Assembly: GCF_000281045.1 (NCBI RefSeq)
Contig: NW_008246107.1
Location: forward strand, 150,276 to 214,275
Length of the DNA stretch: 64,000 bases
Source: Saprolegnia diclina VS20
Lineage: Eukaryota; Oomycota; Saprolegniomycetes; Saprolegniales; Saprolegniaceae
Direction of reading: 5' to 3'
Part shown: positions 34,904 through 46,278 of the stretch, piece by piece
Position numbering within the stretch: position 1 is the first letter of the stretch
Layout: every line of letters begins with the position of its first letter
Made by a program: the position numbers and the translations under genes
Notes under the pieces: model-generated
Database searches by the model: none
What the model was told of the DNA's origin: nothing
What the model saw: the letters and a program-made list of their open reading frames with translations, nothing else

Positions 34904-36559
34904 ATGTCGGCGAATGTGACAGTGCTCTGCGCCTACAGCAACTTGCCGGGCTGCGCGGCCGACTACACATCGCTCCTCGTCCAGACGCCGTCGTGGGAGG
35001 TCATTGTCGGCGCGTTCGGCATGTTTTTCATGGCCTTTGCGACCGGCGCCAACAACATTGGTAACACGATGGCCAACCTCGTCGGTTGCAAGGTGCTGCC
35101 GCTGCGTCAAGCGCTCATCATCGGTGGCCTCGCCGACTTTCTCGGTGCCATCTCGCTCGGGTACAGCTTTAAGGACGCGATTGCGACCAAGGTCGGCTCC
35201 CTCCTCGAGAGCAACGGCAGCCCCAACGGGTCGTGCTGGCAGCAAGGCTACACCAACTCGCTCCAGTACGAGTACGCCAACGGTATGTTCGCCGCGCTCT
35301 TCTCGGCCGCAACGTTCGTCTTGATCGCGACGGCCTTCAAGATGCCCGTGTCGGCGACGCACTCTGTCATTTGCGGTGTCATTGGCATGACGCTCCTCAA
35401 TGTCGGCAGCGACTGCTTCAACCTCTCGGTGCTCAACGGTATCTTCAGTATCGTGCTCTCGTGGGTGCTCGGCCCGCTCTTCGCCGGCATCATCTCGGTG
35501 ATCGCGTACCATGCAACCAACCGCGCGATCATCAACTCGTCGTCGCCACGCCAGCGCTCGCTCATGTTCCTTCCGCTCTTCTACGCGCTTGGTGTCTTCT
35601 CGGTCGCGGTCATTATCTTTTCCAAGTCGCGGATCCTCGTCGACATCTCCGACTCGCCGACGATCCAGGACAACCTCCTCGGTATCGCGATCGGTGTCGG
35701 CGCTGGCCTCGCGCTCATCGTCGCCGCCGTCGTCAGCATCTTCCTCGTGCCGCACGTCCGTGGACTCTGCCCGTCGTTCGCCAAGGCGGCCGAGATGCAA
35801 ACAGAGGCCAAGCTCCCGACCGTCTCGCCGTTCGCACCATGCACCGAGCTCGGCGTCCGCGAGTACACGGCGTTGACGTCGCTTCAGTTCTCCAACCTCA
35901 TGCATATCCGTGACGACTATGTATGCACGCTCGGCGACGACCAGATCAACGCGGTCGGGCGGACGTCGATGGAGCTCATTGCCGACGCCTACTGCCTCAC
36001 GGACGAGCAGATCGACGCGCATTTCGCCATGAAGTACGCGCTCCTCTTCGCCTCGATCCTCGGCTCGTTCCTCCACGGAGCGACGGATGTCGGTAACTCG
36101 ACGATCCCGATGCAAGTCATCTACACGATCTCCAAGGAGGTGTACCGCACCAACGACGCTGGCGCCCAAGTGGCCGTGAGCTACTCGGAGTGGGACGCCC
36201 CGTACTGGATGTTTGTCGTAGCAGGCGTCGGCGGTCTCGTCGGTATCAACCTCTTTGGTCGCCCGGTCATGGACACGATGGCCCGCGGTCTCTCGATCGT
36301 CAACGTCCACCGCGGCTTTTGCATGGAGATGGGTACGATCGTGACGCTCGCCCTCGCCAACGTGCTCCGGCTTCCCGTCTCGTCGACGTACTGCGCTGTC
36401 AGTTCCGTCGTCAGCGTGAGTCTGGCCCACTACGGCACGCAGCACCTCGAGAAGAAGCGTCTCCTCTTTGTCGTCATGACGTGGATTCTGACGCTGCCCG
36501 TCACGATGGGTCTCTCGGCCGGCCTCGCTGCCATCATGAACAGCGCGCTTCAAAAGTAG
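34904..36559 (+). CDS. PiT-family inorganic phosphate transporter, copy 1
   Basis: A single-exon ORF of 551 residues, ATG at 34904. It has many membrane segments in two homologous halves. The first half holds the PiT signature region FATGANNIGNTMANLVG and the family text KVLPLRQALIIGGLADFLGA and KMPVSATHSVICGVIG. The second half holds FLHGATDVGNSTIPMQVI and LPVSSTYCAVSSVVSVSLAH. The hydrophilic loop between the halves holds EMQTEAKLPTVSPFAP. The predicted role is uptake of phosphate, probably coupled to Na+ or H+, across the plasma membrane. In the first signature the family has GANDVANx; here the Asp is Asn (codon 35054-35056), whereas copy 2 keeps Asp. It is a tandem duplicate of the gene at 37733-39394. 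Confidence 0.92.
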   Translation: MSANVTVLCAYSNLPGCAADYTSLLVQTPSWEVIVGAFGMFFMAFATGANNIGNTMANLVGCKVLPLRQALIIGGLADFLGAISLGYSFKDAIATKVGSLLESNGSPNGSCWQQGYTNSLQYEYANGMFAALFSAATFVLIATAFKMPVSATHSVICGVIGMTLLNVGSDCFNLSVLNGIFSIVLSWVLGPLFAGIISVIAYHATNRAIINSSSPRQRSLMFLPLFYALGVFSVAVIIFSKSRILVDISDSPTIQDNLLGIAIGVGAGLALIVAAVVSIFLVPHVRGLCPSFAKAAEMQTEAKLPTVSPFAPCTELGVREYTALTSLQFSNLMHIRDDYVCTLGDDQINAVGRTSMELIADAYCLTDEQIDAHFAMKYALLFASILGSFLHGATDVGNSTIPMQVIYTISKEVYRTNDAGAQVAVSYSEWDAPYWMFVVAGVGGLVGINLFGRPVMDTMARGLSIVNVHRGFCMEMGTIVTLALANVLRLPVSSTYCAVSSVVSVSLAHYGTQHLEKKRLLFVVMTWILTLPVTMGLSAGLAAIMNSALQK

Positions 36560-37732
36560 TTCTGCCGTATAAACTTGCCTCATGTACATCAGTATTTATG
36601 CGCTCAACTCGTCGGTCAAATTAGACCGATGTCATGTCGTGTGGGTAGCCCTTCGGCCGGGATCTGGTGGGGATGACATGACACTCGCGTTGCACGCTCC
36701 AAGTTTACTCGTTGCTGCCGCACCAAAGCCATGGCATATTTCGATGGCTCGGTGGAGCACGCCTTATACATTCTATACACAAGCAGTAGACACTGTACAC
36801 TGCGGCACATTGGATTGCAGGTCGCAGCTGGTGCCTATTCTAGCCGCATACACCCGCAGGTTAGAACCATCAAACACTACACATCACGCCGACAGCTCAC
36901 GCGGACGAGATTCTAGTAGAGTGAAAGGGTTCAGATGCACGAACTAGGATGCTAGGTACATGGATCAGTTATGTATTCGACTATGAGAAGGCCGTCCCCT
37001 ACAGCTTCTGCCATCGACTCACAGTGGCCACACCTTTGCAATGTGAGGAGCAACCAAAGGCAAAGTGGTCAGCGCCGAGATTGCACTTGCCGTGGTTGGT
37101 AATGAACCCCGAAGAAGCGCAGCTCACTTGGTGGCCAGTGGATACAACGCGGCGACCTTGGGTGCGGCTATGCTACCGCGGGTCTTTCTGCTCAAGGAGG
37201 TACCAAGTACCACGGCGACGACTGACAACGACGATGGAGGGTGGACACGACGAGGTCTATGGCAAGGTCAAAATCAAAATCCGTTCCGCTTCAAAATGCC
37301 TGCATTTTACGCGCCTTACTTCACCTGACGACAGCTGATGCCAGCACGGATATGACGCCGGACGTGCCTGGCTCGCAGCACGTCGAGTCGAAGGCGACCG
37401 TTAAACCAGCAAATGTATCTGGCGTAATCGCGTCGAGGTTGCCATAGTGCGAGTAGCAAGCGCAAAAGATACTTGACTCGACGAGCTGCTCCTTCATTGC
37501 CGTCGACTAGATTCGGTCGCTTGGAAACATCAAGCAAAACGTATGTGGTACCCATCCCCCGAATCTACCACCTGGCCTGGTCCACGGGGAACTCTCGCAA
37601 ATTGACTTGCTTTGAATCTCACAATGGACAAGTGCCACAGGCAGGATTCCGTGCATACCACAGGTGTCGCTGCACCTTGTCTATACCTACAAGTACGTAC
37701 GTTTACTCGCACACATCACGATTTTCGTTGCG
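36560..37732. other. Gap of 1.2 kb between the phosphate transporter copies, nothing recognised
   Basis: No domain-bearing frame was found. A 129-codon plus ORF near 36.95-37.34 kb is Trp/Arg-rich and domain-free. The stretch should contain the terminator of copy 1 and the promoter of copy 2. Confidence 0.3.
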
Positions 37733-39394
37733 ATGAGCGGAGCTACTGGACTCATCCTGTGCGCCTTCAGGGCCAACGCGACGAGTTGCGCCACCGACTA
37801 TGTCCGCAACAGCCTCCAGACGCCGACGTGGGAGGTCATTGTTGGTGGCATTGGCATGTTCCTCATGGCCTTTGCGACCGGCGCCAACGACGTAGCCAAC
37901 ACGATGGGTAACCTCGTGGGTTGCAAGGTGCTTCCCGTGCACCAAGCGCTCCTCGTCGGCGGCCTCGCCGACTTTCTCGGTGCTATCTCGCTCGGGTACA
38001 GCTTCAAGGACTCGATTTCTGTCAAAGTCGGCAACCTCTTCACCGAGTCGAGAGACGGACGGTGCTGGGCCAACGGCTACACCAACTCGCTCCAGTACGA
38101 GTACGCCAACGGCATGCTCGCTGCGCTCTTCTCGGGCGCCGCGTTCGTCTTGATCGCGACGGCGCTCAAGATGCCCGTCTCGACGACGCACGCTGTCATT
38201 TGCGGCGTCATTGGCATGACGCTTCTCAACGTCGGCGGCGACTGCTTCAACCTAAGTGTTCAGAACGGCATCTTTAGTATCGTGCTCTCGTGGGTGCTCG
38301 GCCCGCTCTTCGCCGGCGTCATGTCGGTCGTCGCGTACTCGTTCACGACCCGCTTCATCCTCAACTCGTCGTCGCCGCGCTACCGCGCCCTCCTCTTCCT
38401 CCCGTGGTTCTACGCGCTCGGCGTCTTCTCGGTCGCGGTCATTATCTTTTCCAAGTCCCGGCTGCTAGCCGACCTCTCCAAGGCGCCAGCGTACCAAGAC
38501 AACTTGACGTACATCTCGGTCGGTGCCGGCGCCGTCCTCGGTGCGCTCGTCGCGGTCATCGTCAGCATCTTCCTCGTGCCACACGTCCGCGGTCTCTGCC
38601 CGTCCTTTGCCAACGCCGTTGAAATGCAAACAGAGGCCAAGCTCCCGACCGTCTCGCCGTTCGCGCCGTGCACCGAGCTCGGCGTCCGCGAGTACACGGC
38701 GCTCAACTCTCTCCAATTCGCCAACCTCTTGCATCTCAAGGGCGGCGACGACTACGTCTACGCACTCGGCGACGAGCAGATCAACGCGGTCGGGCGGACG
38801 TCCATGGAGCTCATTGCCGACGCCTACTGCCTCACGGACGAGCAGATCGACGCGCATTTCGCCATGAAGTACGCGCTCCTCTTCGCCTCGATCCTCGGCT
38901 CGTTCCTCCACGGCGCCTCGGACATTGGCAACTCGACGATCCCGATGCAAGTCATTTGGACCATCTCCCATGACGCGTACTCGACGCTACCAAACGGGAC
39001 GCTTGTCCCACGACACTATACGTCCTGGAATGGTCCGTACTGGCTCTACCTTGTCGCGGCCCTCGGCGGCTTCCTCGGCATCAACCTCTTTGGCGGCCGC
39101 GTCCTCGACACGCTCGCGCGCGGGCTCACGATCGTGAACGTCCACCGCGGCTTTTGCATGGAGATCGGTACGATCGTGACGCTTGCTCTTGCGAACGTGC
39201 TGCAGCTGCCCGTCTCGTCGACGTACTGCGCCGTGAGCTCGGTCGTCTCGGTGAGTCTGGCGCACTACGGCCGCGAGCATTTTGAGGGCAAGAAAATGGC
39301 GCTCATCGGGCTTTCGTGGGTGCTCACGCTGCCCGTGTCCATGGGCCTCGCTGCCGGCATCGCAGCCGCGTTGAACGCCGGTCTCAAGACGTAG
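37733..39394 (+). CDS. PiT-family inorganic phosphate transporter, copy 2
   Basis: A single-exon ORF of 553 residues. I choose the ATG at 37733 (MSGATGLILCAFRANATSC) because it aligns with the start of copy 1; the frame is open for 23 more codons upstream. It carries both signatures: FATGANDVANTMGNLVG with the conserved Asp (codon 37889-37891) and FLHGASDIGNSTIPMQV. Long blocks are identical to copy 1, including the loop EMQTEAKLPTVSPFAPCTEL and the segment GRTSMELIADAYCLTDEQID, so duplication is recent or the copies are held alike by conversion. Copy 2 looks the more canonical, with Asp in both halves. Confidence 0.93.
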   Translation: MSGATGLILCAFRANATSCATDYVRNSLQTPTWEVIVGGIGMFLMAFATGANDVANTMGNLVGCKVLPVHQALLVGGLADFLGAISLGYSFKDSISVKVGNLFTESRDGRCWANGYTNSLQYEYANGMLAALFSGAAFVLIATALKMPVSTTHAVICGVIGMTLLNVGGDCFNLSVQNGIFSIVLSWVLGPLFAGVMSVVAYSFTTRFILNSSSPRYRALLFLPWFYALGVFSVAVIIFSKSRLLADLSKAPAYQDNLTYISVGAGAVLGALVAVIVSIFLVPHVRGLCPSFANAVEMQTEAKLPTVSPFAPCTELGVREYTALNSLQFANLLHLKGGDDYVYALGDEQINAVGRTSMELIADAYCLTDEQIDAHFAMKYALLFASILGSFLHGASDIGNSTIPMQVIWTISHDAYSTLPNGTLVPRHYTSWNGPYWLYLVAALGGFLGINLFGGRVLDTLARGLTIVNVHRGFCMEIGTIVTLALANVLQLPVSSTYCAVSSVVSVSLAHYGREHFEGKKMALIGLSWVLTLPVSMGLAAGIAAALNAGLKT

Positions 39395-39747
39395 ACGTCT
39401 CGATGTGTCGTGCGTATTGTTGTCTTGTTTTGGTATTTAATGCAGTCTGTACTATCTCTTGAGCTGTCCTTCTTGCTCGGCATTAAGATGTTACGATGGA
39501 AAGGCGGTGAGCCCTAGCCCTTACCACAACCCTAAATGTAACGACGCCGCCAAGGATGCTATCGACGGTACGAGTAAATTCGCAAGCTATACGCGCAAGA
39601 GTGGTCCCATCGATGGATCTGATATTTCGCATCTGGTCATTCAATGTACTGTGGTGCGCGTGAGACGACAATTGTGGACCGTCCACCTCGACCAGATGCG
39701 CAACACGTCGCCGTACAGCACATAAGAGTGGTTTGAACACAGCGAAT
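39395..39747. other. Gap, nothing recognised
   Basis: About 350 bases of converging 3' flanks (phosphate transporter on plus, long coiled-coil gene on minus). Open frames here are short and lack family features. Confidence 0.3.
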
Positions 39748-42700
39748 CTACGTCTCGGTCGCGTCGTCGGGCGTGGAGTCGGGCAGCGGCCCCATGCCGA
39801 GCTTGGCCACGGCGCGGAGGCGCGTCGCTTCCGAGAGGTACTGGCGGAACGCGACAGTGGCTTCCGTCACGTGCGCAAGTCCGATCGACTCGTCGCCTAC
39901 GTCAGCATCAGCGTCCAAATCTTGGATACATCGTAGAGTACTCTGGCCGTTCTGGAGCACGATGAGCCGCTGCATCTTGTGCTGCACCGCCTTAAACTTG
40001 TCTTCGAGGTCCAATGCATCGTTGGCGGCAAAGTGGTCGGCCTTCACGAGCACCGAGAGCCGGCTCCGGCGTCGGTTCTGTTCGAGCGTCAAGGCATCGG
40101 ACGCGTCGACGGCCTTCATTGCGTGCTCGACGTCGTTCTTGACGCCAATGGCCTTGAGCTCGTCGAGGAGGCTCTTGCCAGACGCTTCGTACGGCGCCCA
40201 AAACGACATCTACTCGATCGGTTTGTCGCCAACAACCCCCAGCATACGTACGAGAAGGTAAACGAGCTGACCAAAGTTGGGTGGCGGCAGCAGCTGCAGC
40301 TCCGAGATGGCGATTTCTACGCACATTTCACGGAATCGAACCGACGACAACGTTAGTACCGTGGCAAGCGATCGGAAAGACGTGCGCTACGATGCGGTCG
40401 AGCATCGAGAGGTGCGGTGTCGACGCAGTGGTCGCGGTGGCGGCGCCTTGCAGCACCTTGCGAAGCACCTGCGCGCCTTCGACCTCGGAGACGCTCAAGC
40501 CGCTGCGCCGAAAGACGACGAGGAGCTGGTCGAGCGAGAGATACCCGTCGCTTGCGAGCAAGTCCTTGTCGGCAATGCACATGACGCGCACTTGGCCCAT
40601 CCGGTCCAAGACGTGACGTCGCCACTCCTCCAACAGAAAGAGTAACAGTCTACAGTGTTGGTGCGTAACACCTTGATACATTGATACTATAGCGTACCCG
40701 TCGGCGTCCGACGTCTTGGGCTGCAAACTCATGTGCTCGAGCTCACGCAGTCGCCCGAGCATCCGATCGTGGTTTTCGACGTCCACCTATTGCATTCGAT
40801 ATGGACATGCAGCGCTTTTCCTATGGCTCCTGCAATCCATACCGAGCCAAAGAAGGCTTGGATGAGGCACACGGCATCTTCGTGCTTGACGTACTCGTAC
40901 TCGGTGCCCACGTCCGGCTAGGTCGTGTCCATCGTATACATGCAGAAATCCATAGGCAAATCGTACGTGGAGAAGCGGAAACGTGTGGTACCCGGCGTGG
41001 AGCACCATGTTGATGAAGTTGAACGCTTGGGGAGACCCGTAGTAGACGTCTTCGCCGCTCGCGCCCATGCCGCAGAGCTGCGAGAAGAGCAGAATGCGCG
41101 CGTGGGACATGACCAGCGTCCGTGTATTGACAAACACATCGTGAATGACCTTCTCGGCCTCCCACCTAATGCGCAACATATATATATTGGACTCGTATTG
41201 TCCAATATAAACGTACCGGGACCCAAAGCGCGCCATAAAGTAGTCGTACACAAATTCGATGAACGGTTGGTGGTCGGACGACTCTTCGACTTCGGCGCGC
41301 GCGCGGATGAGATCTGAGATAACGCAAAGAAGCCACTTGGTCGACCGCACGACGTGCCGGCTGCGGTAGCTCGTCTTGCCGCTGCCGTACCCGTCGTGCA
41401 TGAGCTCGCGCATGTTGAGGGGCACGCCTTGGTCGCGCTTGAGCCGCGCGCGGAACGCCCGCTGGAGCCGGTGGATCGCGAGCTTTTTGCGCACCATACT
41501 CAGCAAGCGCTCGCCGCTATACCCAGCAAACACATCAAGCACCATACGAGGCAGTGTCATCGTACGCGTGGTGGGTCGCATGCGGCGGGCCGTCGCGCGT
41601 CGCGTCGAGGTCGCCGACGAGGAGCTTGTCGAGCCGTCGCAGCGCGGTCGGCGGTAACTCGAACGTGCCACTAAGTTCTGTGCGCGTGAGCCAGTGCCAG
41701 AGGTGGAACGTGGCCGCGCGGTGGTAGGCGGCAAGGGCGCGGAAGCCGTCAATGACCGCGCCCCGTCCTTCGCGCAGATATCCGGATGTCTAAAAATAGA
41801 TTATCGAACGCCATAAAAAATCGAAGCCGCTTCACCTCGGCCAGCGCCTGTCGGGCCAGCGCCTGTGTGTACGGCGGGAGCGTGCTCACAAGCGCATACA
41901 GGTCGTTCTCGTACAGCGTGTAGTGCTTGGCGACGAGCGACCCGAGGTGCGCGTGGGGCGAGTTGATGCGCGGCGCCGCGAGCACGCCGGGCGATGCCAA
42001 GCACATGCACTGCGCAAAGAACTGGCGCTCCTCGGCCGTGTCGATGAACGCGTCAAAGGTCACGTGGCCGCCGCCGCGGTCGTACGAGAGGCGGAAGTAC
42101 GAGACGATCGTCGCGCAGCTCACGTCGGCTTGCAGCGTGAGCATCATGGCCCGGAACTGCTCCATGTCCATCTCGGCGTTGCTCGAGTGCCCGAGGACAT
42201 CGTCGTTCGCATCATTGGCCGGCGCGTGGTTGGACGACGCGGTTTGAAACATGAGCCGAATCGCTGCGCGGCGGTGGGCTTGCTCTTCCCGGTACTCCTA
42301 CATTGTCACGGTGTCATGGAGGGAGCGTTGGCGGGAGCGACACCTGCAGCATGAGCTGGAGCCAGTGGTGGGCGTCCACAAACGGTGGCGTCTCGTTGAG
42401 GCTGGCGCTGGACTCGCCGTCCGGCAGCGTCGACACCGACAGCGCCTTGAGCTTGAGGTCAAAGTCCACGCGCTCTTCGGCGGTCGCCTGCACTGCATTT
42501 AGAACAAACAATGGATACCACGGACCTTGATGAGCACGATGGCTGTGGCCTGCGACGCGAGCGTCAGCGGGATCCAGACCACGCGGGGCACTTGGACGAT
42601 CTCGCCCGTGATGCTCGCGTGCGCTGTCCACTCGGAGGCAAAGGCCTCGTAGTGCGGCGTGCGTCGAAGCGGGCTCCAGCGAAGCTCACCGCGCTCGAGC

Positions 42701-45141
42701 GCATCGAGCGCTCGAAGGCAGTAGAGCGCAAAGACAAGCTAGGATCCGCGTGATAAAATATCCTGCAAGAGCGAGGATACCTCGTCGTCGCCGTGCTTTT
42801 CGTCCAGGAACGAGAGGAAGAGCTTGGCCTCGACGCAGTCTTTCGATAGCACTTTGGCGCCGTAGTACAAGCACCAGCGCGCTTCGTCGGCCTATAAGCG
42901 ACGGTTGAGACGCCTCAGCGAGCAGCGACGTACGCGGGCGTAGGCGTGGTCGCGCTGGTCGGGCGAGAGCAAAGAGAGCTCGGTTTCGAGCGGACTGAAC
43001 CAAGTGTAAACAAACTCGGCCATGCGCAGGCGGCCTGAGAGGTTCCCAAGGAAGCAAATGCCGTCGTCTTCCATTTTGGCGGCCAGCAACGACCGAATGC
43101 ACCCGAGCGTCCAGCTCACCTCGCGCGTTGGCCGACGCCCCTGGAGGTTGGGGAGTAGAATGCGAAACGACTGACAGTGCACTCGCTTGGCCTGCTCCCG
43201 GGGCTTGGCCAACGTCGGTGCATACCCACTTCCCGCCATGTTGTCATCGGCGCCTGCCGAGGCAGTGGCCATGCGAGGTGCCCCATCGTCGCCGTCGTCA
43301 TCGAGCGACTATCAATTGCGTAAGAACCGACATGGGAGAAGTGTCTTGTCGACGCACCCCTCGGCAACGACGGCAGAGTGCGGCGCCGTCGTCGGTAGCA
43401 GGCGACGCGTCGGGTTCAGGCTTGCCCTTGGAGGCTTGGATCTCGAGGCGAGCGAGCAGTTGCTCTTGGCGCTACGTCTCTCGTTGAACTGGATATCCAT
43501 CGGTTGCGTATACATGTAGTAGGTCTTCGATGATCGCCTCCTTCTCTGCAATGACAGAGTGTGCGTCGGCCAAGTCGCGCTCGAGACCTTGTATCTTGGA
43601 GGACGTCAATGTGAGCACTCGCGCGTCTTCGTACCTGGGACGTCTGAGCTTCGGTGGTCATTTCCAGGACCTTGATGCGAGGAATGAGGCTTCGCAGGCG
43701 GTCGACTTCGTCTTTGAGTGCGTCGCATCGCTTCTCGAGCTAAGAAGAATCGTCCACCTCGACTCGCGTAGACCGCTACGTACCTTTTGGTTGGCTTCCT
43801 TGAGCTCCATGGCGCGGACCTTATCCGAGTCTTCGCGCATCTGCTTGAAGATGCCGTTGAGCGTCTTCATGGTCTCGCTCATTTTCGCCACTTGGTCGCG
43901 CGCGTCTTGAACCTTGCGGTCGGCCTCGCCACGTTCGTGCTCCATCTAGAGCAAGGTGGAGCTTTGCGCACGTGAGGCGCGCGCACCTCGCCGCGCAGCG
44001 CTTCAAGTGCGTGCTCATAGTCAAAGCGCAGAGCAGCGATCGCCGCTGTGTGCTCGTGGCCGAGGCTCTCGAGCTTGGCGCGCATGTCGGCCTCGGCTTG
44101 CACTGCCCGCGCTTTCACGACCTACATTGCGCGTTGAATGAAGGTCGCTCAGATTTCAGAAAGGCCATACGAGGCTCTCGCCGAGGAGCGTCTCGAGGTT
44201 CGCATACGTCATGGCGTACTGGATGCGCACTTTGCGCAGCAGCGTGCCTTGCTCGAGGAAGGACACCATGAGCATCGCTTCGAGCTCGCCGATCGTAATG
44301 TCGGCCCACTTTTGCTCAAAGACCATGGTCGTCAGTTGGCGGACTTCGGCTTCCGAGACGGACGCCACGTACTGGGCCGACACGTGACTCTGCACCTACG
44401 CGCTCCGGTCGTTCGATGTGCATGTATTAGCGAGAGTAGAAGAGGACGTACCGACATGTAGTCGCGGTCAATGAGTGCGGTTTGGCGGTTGCCGTCCCAG
44501 TTGATGTGGCCGCTGGCATAGCTCATGGCCGCGTCAAAGCAGTTTTCAAGGTCGACGACGTCGCTGCGCTTGGACGGGCACTCGAGCCGCAGGTCTACGC
44601 GGTCGATTGCATCCTGTATAGGTAGCTACCGAAGTGTACCGCTCGTCCGAAGCGTCTGCCACGTCTTGTTGAGCGACCGAATCGCATGCAGCGATGCGTC
44701 CATCATGTTTTCGATCGAGTAGATGCGGTACCCGACGCTGTGCTCGGCGTCGGAGGATTGGTTGATCGCATTCGCCGTGCTTCCTGGCTTGGGTAGCGTT
44801 GGCGTCGACCGCGCCTGCGTCATGCGCGGCAGCTGCTTCTTCTTGAGGACGCGTGTGAACGAGAGCGGCGCATCGACGGCCTCGGCAAAGTCGCGCGTGT
44901 TGGTGCGAAAGAGCCCGGACGCGGCGTACGACGGCTGCCCGCTCTTCTTCTCTACTTGGCCGTATAGTACACAAGGACGACTGAGTCGAATGAAGGTAGT
45001 ACCGAGAAGAAACTGCTTGATGTCGAACACGCTCGCGTCGTCCGCTGAAGACGCCTCGTGCGTCGCGTGCAGTTGAAAGCTGCTCTGTCCGATCGAGCTA
45101 ATGGGCCGGGCGGACTTGTCTTTCCGCGGGCCCGTCGCCAT
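39748..45141 (-). CDS. Long coiled-coil/IQ protein of unknown function
   Basis: A multi-exon minus gene of roughly 1,500 residues. The start is placed at ATG 45139-45141 (MATGPRKDKSARPISSIGQS); an alternative frame start lies 111 bases upstream. In order: a Ser/Thr-rich N-terminus; a helical region near 44.15-44.55 kb; coiled coil at about 43.65-44.1 kb (EHERGEADRKVQDARDQVAK, MKTLNGIFKQMREDSDKVRA); a variable domain at 42.3-43.3 kb; an EF-hand-like segment near 42.1 kb (YDRGGGHVTFDAF); an IQ-like motif near 41.5 kb (LAIHRLQRAFRARLKRDQ); another EF-like turn near 40.5 kb (DKDLLASDGYLSLDQLL); and an acidic C-terminus. The IQ and EF-like features suggest Ca2+/calmodulin contact, possibly a cytoskeletal or flagellar protein. 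Family unknown. Exon joins in the middle are the least certain part. Confidence 0.65.
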
Positions 45142-45507
45142 CGCCAACGACTGTTCCGAGTTCGAAACGCGCTCGATCCAAAACGTTTCGAGTCGGTGAC
45201 GTGGCGCTTGCACACGCCAAGAACTGGGTAGAAGACGAGCTGCACCATACACGTCAAGCGCGGACGATGTACTGTGAAAACGCGCGAGATATACTCACAG
45301 GACGACCTGCTCTCACATCGCTTCTACCTTCCGTGTCATGAGCAAAGAAGAGTGTTGGAGCACAATCGTCCTAGCATATGGCGTCGCTGTCGTGGACCAT
45401 GAGAAAGCGGTGATCCCATGTCCGACCTGCGACAGAGGCCGTCCTGTGTAAAGACCATGCACTTTACATCAACCGCAAGGCAACGCGCGTCAAGAATAAG
45501 TTAGGAG
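45142..45507. other. Gap, 5' flank of the coiled-coil gene, nothing recognised
   Basis: About 370 bases with no frame that looks coding. It should contain the promoter of the coiled-coil gene and the 3' end of the gene at 45508. Confidence 0.3.
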
Positions 45508-45999
45508 TTAGATAAGGGGCTCGTTGGGCCGCAGTCGTTGCGGCGGCTTCATTTCCTCTTCGTCGTCATCATCGAGCATCATTCGGTCGTGCTGCCGCTT
45601 CCGCGACTGTTCTTCCAGCAGCTCGGCGCGGGTCTCCATGCGGGCGGCGCGCGCCGCGACCGCGTCGAGGCAAAAGGCGGCAATGTCCTTGACGTCGTAC
45701 TTGGCCTGCTTGAGCAGCTGGATGCGTTCAAAGTGGTCAAACTTGCGCACGACGCCCGTGACGTTGGCGACAGCCGTCGTCCGCGCGCGCCAGTGGCGTC
45801 GTGCGAGGCCGATCGGCGGGCCTGTCGCGGTCGGCACGGCGGAGCCGCCGTAGTCGACTTTGAACTCAAAGGTGGTCACGGTCGAGAATTGGACTTGTTT
45901 GCGCCGAAGAAAGTACATGCGCTGGGCGAGGTCGCTGTTGGCGCGCACGTAGCGCCGGATCGGCGGCAGCATCGGCGCCGGCGCCGCAGCCGAGGCCAT
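45508..45999 (-). CDS. Hypothetical protein, 163 residues
   Basis: A single-exon ORF starting at ATG 45997-45999 (MASAAAPAPMLPPIRRYVRA). The next part reads FLRRKQVQFSTVTTFEFKVD then YGGSAVPTATGPPIGLARRHW. This text type (short beta-rich opening after a basic helix, then GPPIGLA) is one I recall in uncharacterised oomycete proteins; I cannot name a domain. After it comes a helical region (FDHFERIQLLKQAKYDVKDI) and an acidic tail (LDDDDEEEMKPPQ). No signal peptide or membrane segment. Function unknown. It is divergent from the gene starting at 46279. Confidence 0.65.
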   Translation of the reverse strand: MASAAAPAPMLPPIRRYVRANSDLAQRMYFLRRKQVQFSTVTTFEFKVDYGGSAVPTATGPPIGLARRHWRARTTAVANVTGVVRKFDHFERIQLLKQAKYDVKDIAAFCLDAVAARAARMETRAELLEEQSRKRQHDRMMLDDDDEEEMKPPQRLRPNEPLI

Positions 46000-46278
46000 G
46001 CTTGGGTGACAAGATGATGTGGGAAATGCTGCCTTCTTCAGCAACAGCAACGACGACGAGGTTCGGCGGGCTGTCATGCCATTCGGGCGGCGGCTCCCGA
46101 TACAAAACCCAAGTATAACGCTCGAAAGACGGGGCGGTTGACGTAGAAAGTTGAACCTGAGCCCACCCGCGGAGCCAATCAGAGCGCGCGGACCAGAGGC
46201 GCCGACTTTGCCCTTTGGCTGACCACCGAGGAGGCGCAGCCGCCGGACGTACCGTAATGCTGCAAGAGTAGTAGAGAT

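Noticed and set aside
34349-36589. 746-codon open frame on the minus strand opposite phosphate transporter copy 1
   Set aside because: It is a shadow: the sense strand has full PiT motifs, and the antisense product is Arg/Asp/Glu-rich without any domain. GC-rich codon use leaves the antisense frame free of stops.
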